Assembly: GCA_963971405.1 (NCBI GenBank)
Contig: OZ020487.1
Span: 9,397,344 to 9,461,343 of the forward strand
Origin: Psococerastis gibbosa
Lineage: Eukaryota > Arthropoda > Insecta > Psocodea > Psocidae
Direction of reading: 5' to 3'
Length of the DNA stretch: 64,000 nt
Part shown: positions 56,784 through 64,000 of the stretch, in pieces
Numbering within the stretch: position 1 is the first letter of the stretch
Layout of the letters: each line of letters begins with the position of its first letter
The notes under the pieces: model-generated
What the model was told of the DNA's origin: nothing
Databases searched by the model: none
Seen by the model: the letters and a program-made list of their open reading frames with translations, nothing else
Program-made: the position numbers and the translations under genes

Positions 56784-57541
56784 AGAACCGGTCCGAGTTT
56801 ACTCGAACATGCTTTCCAATTTATCAACATTAGTAGATAGAGAATATGAGTAATTTCATCGTAAATAATTTTCCAGTGGTTAAATTTCCGATATCTCGGG
56901 GGGGGGGGGGGCGGGTTGTGCAACTGACGTCACTGGAAGTGTGGTAAATTCTAGATAGGTCAAACCATCACATTAATTACAACACAGCAATAATGGCAGG
57001 GCACGCAATGCAATTGAGCGCGAATTTTCTATCATTTTTTCAAAAAATAATTTTTTGTACAGAACCAAATACTTTTCTGGAAAAGCAACCTGTCCGGTTT
57101 CGTTACTCAATTTAACACCTAAAACATACCTGAAGTTAGAAATCATCGATAGAAAGGTTTCACAGAAAAATTATTTTTTAGTCATTTTTCATTAAAATTT
57201 AGTTATTTTTATTTTTTTACCCCCAGAAGCAAATTTTTTTAGGCGTTTTTTAGGGGTTTTTTGAGAATTAAACCCCCCCCCCCCCAAATTGAGTTAGCCT
57301 CAAATAAAAAAAATGGTCCTGAGGTATGAGTTTTGTGAACCAACATGCCGAATTTCATCAAAATCGACCGAGTAGTTTGCCCGGAAATCGATTCACAGAA
57401 AGACAGACAGACAGACACTTTTTTGGGTTCCTGGGACCTGAAAACGTGTAAATCCGTTGAAATCTCGGAATCGAAAATTTCGACCATCACAAAGCTACTA
57501 CATACAAAGCTTACTAAGAATCTACGTATAAATTGGAAAGC
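56784..57541 (+). repeat. Dispersed repeat A, copy 7 (internal deletion)
   Basis: Both ends recognisable. The G tract at 56898-56911 is retained; the segment between AGAAGCAAA and the TTTTTTAGGCG block is lost, and a C run (57272-57286) is expanded. Confidence 0.85.
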
Positions 57542-57610
57542 AAAAATTAATTGCGTACAGTAGCCTATGCAATAGACTCAATTTTTCCTTCCTACACTTT
57601 TGGTCTAGCC

Positions 57611-58490
57611 CAGTGGTCGGCAACCTTATTGTACAAACGAGGCCAAATTACGGGTTTTTTGAACAAAAAAAATTTCACAGCAAATTGAGATTGCGCGGTA
57701 TGTTGGTGAGTTGTCTCTTGTGGTTTCCATGCAAGAAACAACAGAAATCACAATCTGTATGTTATGCAGGCACGATTAAAAGTACGCAACATAGTTCCTT
57801 CGTAAGCTATCTTGCGATCTATCAATATCTTGCTGAACCCTCTGGCATGGCTTGTGGACCCTTGAGTCCGCGGACCACCTTTTGGAAGCCACTGCTCAAA
57901 TGGATAAGGTGAACAATATAATATTCAGAAACTTGAAAAGTCTACTTCAAACCTAAACAGAATTCGGAATCCAACATTTTAAGTTGTGACTTTGCCGACC
58001 AGCCTGAGCATGACTTGAGGCAGTCAGCAGTACTTAGCCACAGATACTCGATCGACCATTTGGTCTCAGCTTCAGCTGTTCATTTTTCCAGTTTTTCCAA
58101 TTTAGCCACAGAATTCAGCATTTTGAGTTGTCTCTTGTGGTTTCCAAACAAAAAAACAACAGAAATCACAATCTGTGTGTCATGCAGTCACGATAAAAAA
58201 GTAAACAAGATAGTCCCTTCCTAAGCTATCTTGCTGTCTATCAAAATCTTGCTTTGGCATAGCTTGTGGGCCCCTGGGTCCGCAGACCACCTGTTGGAAA
58301 CCACGGCTGAAATGGATAATGTCAAGAATATATTCAGAAATTTGAGAAGTCTACTTCAAACCTAAACAGAATTCGGAATTCAACATTTTAAGTTGTGACT
58401 TTGCTGACCAGCCTGAGCATGACTTGAGGCAGTCAGCAGTATTTAGCCACAGATGCTCCATCGATCATTTTGTCTCAGTCTCAGCTGTTC
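57611..58490. repeat. Two-copy tandem duplication, 417-bp unit, in a possible hAT-like element
   Basis: GTTGTCTCTTGTGGTTTCCA begins units at 57710 and 58127. Shared blocks include AACAACAGAAATCACAATCT, AACCTAAACAGAATTCGGAA and CAGCCTGAGCATGACTTGAG. The start CAGTGGTCGGCAACCTT and the internal CGGACCACCTTTTGGAAGCC then ACTG resemble hAT-type ends, but no 8-bp target duplication is visible. Confidence 0.7.
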
Positions 58491-59155
58491 ACGGGGGGAA
58501 ACCACCCGTGAATTTCAGCTTTTCCAAATCTTTCCAACCATGAATTTTAGAAGACAGTACCATTGAATTGAATATTATTAATACAGAGGTTACCATTTTC
58601 AGATATTGGTAATGCTTTTTTCCCCCTGAATCTGATACTTTTCATATTAAGTATATTTTATTCAATGCGTAACTAATGAAAAATATAGTTTATAAATTTT
58701 GGCTGTGTGACTATTTATATGCATAGTCTTATATTGTCAAGTTCTGGCGCACCATATTATCAAAAAAACACACAGTTGTCGTTTTTCAATGCAAGAATTT
58801 ATGGAAAAGCCTATGCATTTTCAGTTGAGTTAAAAATTTTAGCCTCAATCATCTCGAATGTTTATTTTTGTCATCTGCACCCCATGGCCTCTAGGCACCT
58901 AAATTGATCTCACACAGTCAATTTGTGCATCGAACCTAGGGCAAATTTACAGCGCCAGGAGACTCAGCATAAACCTCGGCTGTTGTAGTGAAAATGTGTT
59001 ATTTAGGCAATAAATTAAATTACTATTTTCTCAGTTAATCTGCATCAGATTTTTGTAAAGCTATACAATATGATTTCTGTATTTTTTTTTCTGTTTAGTA
59101 TCTATTGGTAATAATGCGTTAACTCATTAGGGGGAATTAAAAGAGGAACCATTGT
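58491..59155. other. Interval with no recognised feature
   Basis: AT-rich unique sequence, no supported gene or repeat. Confidence 0.5.
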
Positions 59156-59372
59156 CAGGACATGTAGCGTAGTGGTACGGACTCTGACTTTCACCCGAAA
59201 GGTTGTTGGTTCGAGTCCCACACTGGCTAAATTTTCTGGCCATGCTTCGGAGGGCATGTAAAGCAGGCGGTCCCGGGCTTTCCTTGTTGAGTGTAAGAGA
59301 GGGCTTTTAGCCCTAACTCCGCTAGGTTGGCTTAGTAATAGAAACAATAAAAAGTCCTTATTTATTTATTTA
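59156..59372 (+). mobile_element. SINE B, full-length copy
   Basis: Head: GGACATGTAGCGTAGTGGTA, CTTTCACCCGAAAGG, GGTTCGAGTCCCACACTGGC. Body: CTGGCCATGCTTCGGAGGGC, AAGCAGGCGGTCCCGGGC, GAGTGTAAGAGAGGGC, CCTAACTCCGCTAGGTTGGC. Then AATAAAAAG and a TTTATTT tail. Best copy for a family consensus of about 215 bp. Confidence 0.85.
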
Positions 59373-59949
59373 ACCAAATGAAATTAAGGAGTAGTATTCG
59401 CAGCTTAATTGACTAACCCCCTAAGCTGACTTCTTGCCAAACATTTACTGTTTATAGATGAGCAGTAATCAACGGAAATAGCTGTGGGATTGAGCTTTGA
59501 ATAATTAATCGGGGAGGGGGGGGGGGGTGGTAATTACAGTACATTAGCTAGTCACCAATACTGGCACAAACACCGTTTTCTCATTAGCTTGCCAGCTTCC
59601 TTCCTGCTTCAGCAATCATTTGTTTTCTCTTGTTAATTTGAAACCAAATCGGATACCATTAACGCGATTTTTGTGCAAAGTCACGTTTTACAGGAAATAT
59701 CTACTTTAGAGCTTTTAAAAATGAAGCATCCCTTAGAAGAAATGCTCCCCTACATTTTGATATGATTATGATTTGTGGCCGTCACTAACAACGTGATTGC
59801 CACAATTATTGAATTTATTTTCTAAAAAACATTGGGTTGTCAATGTAAATGTTTTGCCCCAAAACTTTTGAAATCAACAATTATTATATATTGAAGTCTT
59901 GGCATATATTGTATAACACTGATATTAAATTAATTGTTCATTAAATTTT

Positions 59950-60075
59950 TTTGGTTGATAACCAAAATTAAAGGATATAAAAAAACTGGACTTGGGATTC
60001 GAACTCACGATCTACGCCTATCCGGGACGTCGCCTTAACTGCTGGACCACACGCCCCGACAAGTGCAAATGCTTT
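59950..60075 (-). mobile_element. SINE A, reverse copy
   Basis: Minus strand: CGGGGCGTGTGGTCCAGCAG, GACGTCCCGGATAGGCGTAG, GTGAGTTCGAATCCC, with the TTAATTTTGGTTATCAACCA body. Ends at a C/G-rich CACTTGTCGGGGCG edge. Confidence 0.78.
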
Positions 60076-60362
60076 AAATCCTCTACTCAATTAGAACATA
60101 TAAGTAGAGAAATTCGAGGGAATGCACTTAATAATAAATATATAATAAATAATCTATTTATTTCCTTAATCCATACATAACAAATAATACTACAATAGTA
60201 GTAGTAGTAGTACACAGCTTATAGTATATGAGAGAGTACAGAGGAAGGTGGGGACCCTGTAGATAAATCTGTGATGGGGCCCCTGTTTAATACTGTTTCA
60301 TACATGGTGCGAATAATGCTAGTTTTTATTTAATCGTTTATCTACAGTACTGCATGTAATAA

Positions 60363-60746
60363 GGTGCCCATTCCATTGACCGGCTAGGGCTATTTCCAAC
60401 AACGGTGACGTGGTAGCAGACATTCAAGACTTAGGTGGCGTTTCCACCGACCTCGGATTGCAGAATTGACGGAAATGTTTATTTTCCTCTATGCCATAGT
60501 TAAAATTTATCAATGATCATACAGTAAAATCACAAACAAATAAACTAATATTAGAAAATGGCGTCATGGGATATGTTAAGTACAAACATTTTAATAGATT
60601 TCTATAAAAAGAAAAATTCTAATTTCCGTCAATGTCATTTGCATTCTGCAATGCGAGGTCGGTGGAAACGCCACCTAAGTCTTGAATGTCTGCTACCACG
60701 TCACCGTTGTTGGAAATAGCCCTAGCCGGTCAATGGAATGGGCGCC
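60363..60746. mobile_element. PIF/Harbinger-like MITE with ~110-bp inverted ends
   Basis: Begins GGTGCCCATTCCATTGACCG and ends CGGTCAATGGAATGGGCGCC. The arms share AGACTTAGGTGGCGTTTCCA and its inverse. TAA flanks both sides. Same family as 19734-20110, interior in the opposite direction (ATGGCGTCATGGGATATGTT here). Confidence 0.85.
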
Positions 60747-60899
60747 TAAAGTGAAATAACATAAAATAACATAAACGGACTACAGTTAACAAAAAATATA
60801 AATAACAAAACCTATTGTACGCTAATGATTTTATGTTCTTAGCATACTGGTTAAGATGGTGTTTAATGAGAAGATGGCGAAATTTTTAGTGACAAAATT

Positions 60900-60950
60900 A
60901 CTTGTCGGGGCTTGTGGTCAAGCTGTTAATCAACAATGCCCCTCAATGCG
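60900..60950 (+). mobile_element. SINE A, short head fragment
   Basis: ACTTGTCGGGGCTTGTGGTC then AAGCTGTTAATCAACAATGC matches only the A-box half of the SINE A head. Confidence 0.45.
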
Positions 60951-61073
60951 GTTCTGTAGGGACAGTTTTGGTCACTAGGTTCGCTGACGACAAACCGATA
61001 TCCATATTATTCAAAATGGCCACCGTTTGCATGTGAAAACTAAGCTCTTAGCATCTAATTAATTCTTTTAAGC

Positions 61074-61455
61074 CTGAGTGTTCAAAATGTTTTGTAAACA
61101 AGAAATTATCGTAATTTTTGGACGAAATTAATTAATTGCTCGTTCCACAGCCACAAAGATATAAAAGGGAACAGATGAAAAAATCTTAAAAAATACGAGC
61201 TTTCTGTGAAAGCTGTCTATTTCCCTTACAGATATTTACAACTGTGCTACAAAATGGGTTTAAGGCTCTATATCCATTTTTTTAAGGTAATGATATTTCA
61301 GTTCAGAAAATATGAACTTCCTGCGATAACTTGAATTTTTTATGGGTTTTTTATCTGTTCACTTTGTTACCTTTGTATCTGTGGAATGAGCAATAAATTA
61401 TTTTCGTCAAAAAATCAGCAAAATTTCTTGTTTACAAAACATTTTGAACACTCAG
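61074..61455. mobile_element. Foldback element with ~110-bp arms
   Basis: GAGTGTTCAAAATGTTTTGT and AAACAAGAAATT at the left are mirrored exactly by AATTTCTTGTTTACAAAACA and TTTTGAACACTC at the right. Farther in, TTGCTCGTTCCACAGCCACA pairs with TGTATCTGTGGAATGAGCAA. Non-coding. Confidence 0.8.
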
Positions 61456-62486
61456 CCTTTATATTTTTATAATATTTTTACTATGCCTGGACCTTATTTC
61501 GCTGCATATAATTTAATACATTTATTCTCCATGATTTATAGAAAAATATCACTTTAAAATAATAAGTAATTAAAAATCATTTTAAAATAGTATTGAGGCT
61601 TATGGAAAAATCAACGCTTTGATATCATTGCAACTGGTACTGCCATCTACAAAATGACGTCACAAATGAACCTCATTAGATACTAGGGGTACTTTTACCG
61701 ATTTTTATTAGAACTTCGCGGTAGAAACATTTGCCGACAATTGGCTGCTATCGGCACGTTTGAGCTAGAGTCCAAGAATACGTGTGGGATAGATAAATAT
61801 TTAATCACACACATCCCTACGTGTCTAACACGTAACGCCTTTACAACTTTACTAGAGCGTGTTAACCACTTTCTCTCTCTTTCCTTCATTTTTAACTTTC
61901 TTTGCCCCTGGCCGTATAGTGTTTTGCTAGAATAACTGGCGAGATTAGGGTCAATACAAATCAACTATACAATAAGAGTGTACTTCCCATAAGTAATAGG
62001 TACCCCCAAATCCTTTGTGTTTACTAAATTATAATTTAATTAACAAAGTAAGATATTAAAGATTTGGCTCATTTAAGGTGTAAAAAACAACTTCATTCAC
62101 CATACAATGGGGTACCGTAGATTTTTCATAAAAAATATTGAGGGCTAAAATCTCACGTAAAACAGATACCCTGAAAAAATTAAAAAAAAAAAAAATTAAT
62201 AATGCATTTTAATAACTTGCTCTGATAATTAAATAAAAAATAAGAAGTATTAAATTTCGGGCAGCCGATTTCCTTAGGGACGTAGCCTACACTCTTAAGA
62301 CTAACTGACTCTGACACCTCCCATGACACCAAACAGCGATGAATAAGGTTAAAAAAGGATGTCTGGCATGAGAGCGCTTATATCATTCGCCCTCTTTGTG
62401 TACCTATACATAAAAAATTTCTAACGTGAAAAAAGTAAGTGATTAAGTGCCTACGCACGGTTTATAACACTTGGTAAACGTATAGC

Positions 62487-62676
62487 GACTTCGGTGGCAA
62501 TGTGGTAGCGTGCTTGTACTTGTACGAGTATCTACTCACCTTGCGGTCGGAGACGTGTCGTAACTCGACACAAGTACCTATTAGGTGACCAAGTGAGGCG
62601 ACTGAAGAGGTTAATCGGATACATTCATTAAATTGTTTGTATGCGATTTAATCTTTTCTATTAAAAAAAAAAAAAA
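62487..62676 (+). mobile_element. SINE C, copy 3, next to the exon 5 array
   Basis: GCGACTTCGGTGGCAATGTG, GTGGTAGCGTGCTTGTAC, GTCGGAGACGTGTCG, GAGGCGACTGAAGAGGTTAA, ATCGGATACATTCATTAAAT, then GTTTGTATGCGATTTAATCT and a 14-base poly(A) at 62663-62676. The poly(A) stops 20 bases before the acceptor AG of the first partial exon 5 copy. Confidence 0.72.
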
Positions 62677-62697
62677 TGTATATTTTATCCATTACAG

Positions 62698-63717
62698 GTG
62701 CCCATCCCATTTCGATACGTCCAGCCAGGCGTTGGTGAACGAAGTATACACCGCCGTCAAGGTTAATGCTTACGGTGTAGAAGACTTCGTGAACGGCCTT
62801 TATAAATATGTCATATGTACTTATGTATATATTTTCTTCCATTACAGGTGTCCATTTCGATACGTCCAGTCAGGCATTGGTGAACGAAGTATACACCGCC
62901 GTCAAGGTTAATGCTTACGGTGTAGAAGACTTCGTGAACGGCCTTTATAAATATTTCATATGTACTTATGTATATATTTTCTTCCATTACAGGTTTCCAT
63001 TTCGATACGTCCAGTCAGGCGTTGGTGAACGAAGTATACACCGCCGTCAAGATTAATGCTTACGGTGTAGAAGACTTCGTGAACGGCCTTTATAAATATT
63101 TCATATGTACTTATGTATATATTTTCTTCCATTACAGGTTTCCATTTCGATACGTCCAGTCAGGCGTTGGTGAACGAAGTATACACCGCCGTCAAGATTA
63201 ATGCTTACGGTGTAGAAGACTTCGTGAACGGCCTTTATAAATATTTCATATGTACTTATGTATATATTTTCTTCCATTACAGGTGTCCATTTCGATACGT
63301 CCAGTCAGGCGTTGGTGAACGAAGTATACACCGCCGTCAAGGTTAATGCTTACGGTGTAGAAGACTGCGTGAACGGCCTTTATAAATATTTCACATGTAC
63401 TTATGTATATATTTTCTTCCATTACAGGTTTCCATTTCGATACGTCCAGTCAGGCGTTGGTGAACGAAGTATACACCGCCGTCAAGGTTAATGCTTACGG
63501 TGTAGAAGACTTCGTGAACGGCCTTTATAAATATTTCATATGTACTTATGTATATATTTTCTTCCATTACAGGTGTCCATTTCGATACGTCCAGTCAGGC
63601 GTTGGTGAACGAAGTATACACCGCCGTCAAGGTTAATGCTTACGGTGTAGAAGACTGCGTGAACGGCCTTTATAAATATTTCACATGTACTTATGTATAT
63701 ATTTTCTTCCATTACAG
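62698..63717 (+). repeat. Tandem array of seven partial NMDAR2 exon 5 copies with their 3' splice sites
   Basis: Copies start right after CTTCCATTACAG (copy 1: TATCCATTACAG) at 62698, 62848, 62993, 63138, 63283, 63428 and 63573. The spacing is 145 bp, but copy 1 is 150 because of five extra bases near its start. A unit is 93 bp of exon ([20 protein letters not shown] to the first base of the codon after VN) plus 52 bp of intron tail with branch-like and pyrimidine tract sequence. The second half of the exon and its donor are absent. The unit length is not a multiple of three, so reading on from any copy hits a stop in the next (the TAA inside AAGGTTAATG or AAGATTAATG, read in the shifted frame). 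Copy 1 is also out of frame with exon 4. Copies 5 and 7 are identical, as are 3 and 4. Confidence 0.95.
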
Positions 63718-63901
63718 GTGTCCATTTCGATACGTCTAGTCAGGCGTTAGTGAACGAAGTATACACCGCAGTCAAGGTTTATGCTTATGGTGTAGAAGAC
63801 TTCGTCAACGACCCCCGTAATGCTAACCTCAGCCTAAATACTCAGCTGGCATGTGAAAGAGTTGGCGAATCTCGGTGGAATACGGGTGATAGATTTTACA
63901 A
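63718..63901 (+). CDS. Nmdar2: NMDAR2 exon 5 (amino-terminal domain), the complete copy
   Basis: Acceptor TTTTCTTCCATTACAG, donor TTTTACAA then GTAAGT. Two bases complete the split Gly codon from exon 4, then [60 protein letters not shown]. It follows FP-GML as in other GluN2 ATDs (where SVSYD--DY is equivalent to GVHFDTSS). It ends in phase 2 and the gene continues past the window. This is the only one of eight copies with a second half and donor. NLS is a glycosylation sequon. Confidence 0.93.
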
Positions 63902-64000
63902 GTAAGTTAAGCATATTTCCACAATAAAATTTGTCCTGAACGTGTTAAATTCACTACTTCCACAAAAATCGAATTAGAAGACAATATTTTAATTGAAGAA
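63902..64000 (+). other. Start of NMDAR2 intron 5
   Basis: Begins GTAAGTTAAG; AT-rich, cut by the window edge. Confidence 0.8.

Larger units (their letters stand above)
54582..63717 (+). other. NMDAR2 intron 4 (9.1 kb) including the decoy exon array
   Basis: Contains repeat A copies (55099, 56784), SINE B copies (56340, 59156), a 417-bp duplication (57710), SINE A copies (59950, 60900), a MITE (60363), a foldback (61074), SINE C (62487) and seven partial copies of exon 5 (62698-63717). Bases 61463-62460 hold nothing recognised. Confidence 0.8.

Noticed and set aside
59160-59230. A tRNA-Glu gene
   Set aside because: The A-box, loop and B-box are tRNA-like, but the 3' acceptor side does not pair with the 5' side and a SINE body with a tail follows.
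62633-63905. Seven overlapping small secreted or membrane proteins starting MYIFSS
   Set aside because: The frames read the intron tail and splice acceptor of each array unit; the real coding sense begins only after each CAG.

Overview
The window is animal nuclear DNA: AT-rich, gene-poor and repeat-dense, with spliced genes that have canonical GT-AG borders. The best-supported gene is a GluN2-type (NMDAR2) ionotropic glutamate receptor of invertebrate type. With a one-exon chymotrypsin-fold protease carrying a chitin-binding domain, this points to an arthropod, perhaps a crustacean; the exact lineage is inference.

Layout. Bases 1-1625 may hold the last two exons of an unrecognised gene entering from the left (weak). 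Bases 1.6-16 kb are repeats: two inverted copies of a 0.85-kb dispersed repeat, a ten-copy 180-bp satellite with four-unit higher-order structure, the intact tail of a Tc1/mariner transposase, a second tandem array at 9.0-10.4 kb, and LINE and SINE fragments. A 694-codon intronless secreted serine protease lies on the minus strand at 16286-18370. Bases 18.4-23.3 kb hold MITEs, LINE tails and a foldback element with a hammerhead-like core.

From 23424 to the right edge runs the NMDAR2 gene on the plus strand. Five coding exons (23424-23856, 35518-35696, 45209-45396, 54355-54581, 63718-63901) join in matching phases 1, 0, 2, 1 and give 403 residues: a signal peptide and most of the amino-terminal (PBP1/ANF-receptor) domain. 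The ligand-binding and channel domains must lie beyond the window. The four introns are 9-12 kb each and filled with 5'-truncated LINE tails, tRNA-derived SINEs, PIF/Harbinger-like MITEs, foldbacks, a Penelope-like relic and tandem duplications.

The most unusual structure is in the last 1.3 kb. The 3' splice site and first half of NMDAR2 exon 5 are tandemly repeated: seven partial copies, in units of 145 bp (150 for the first), precede the one complete exon. Each copy has a good-looking acceptor but lacks the exon's second half and its donor. The gene therefore has seven decoy acceptors in front of an essential exon. A SINE with its poly(A) tail sits 20 bp upstream of the first copy. Other leads are three hammerhead-ribozyme-like cores, an overlapping upstream ORF at the NMDAR2 start, a protease with a non-standard activation site and a duplicated unrecognised module, and an excess of the palindrome TAGGCCTA.
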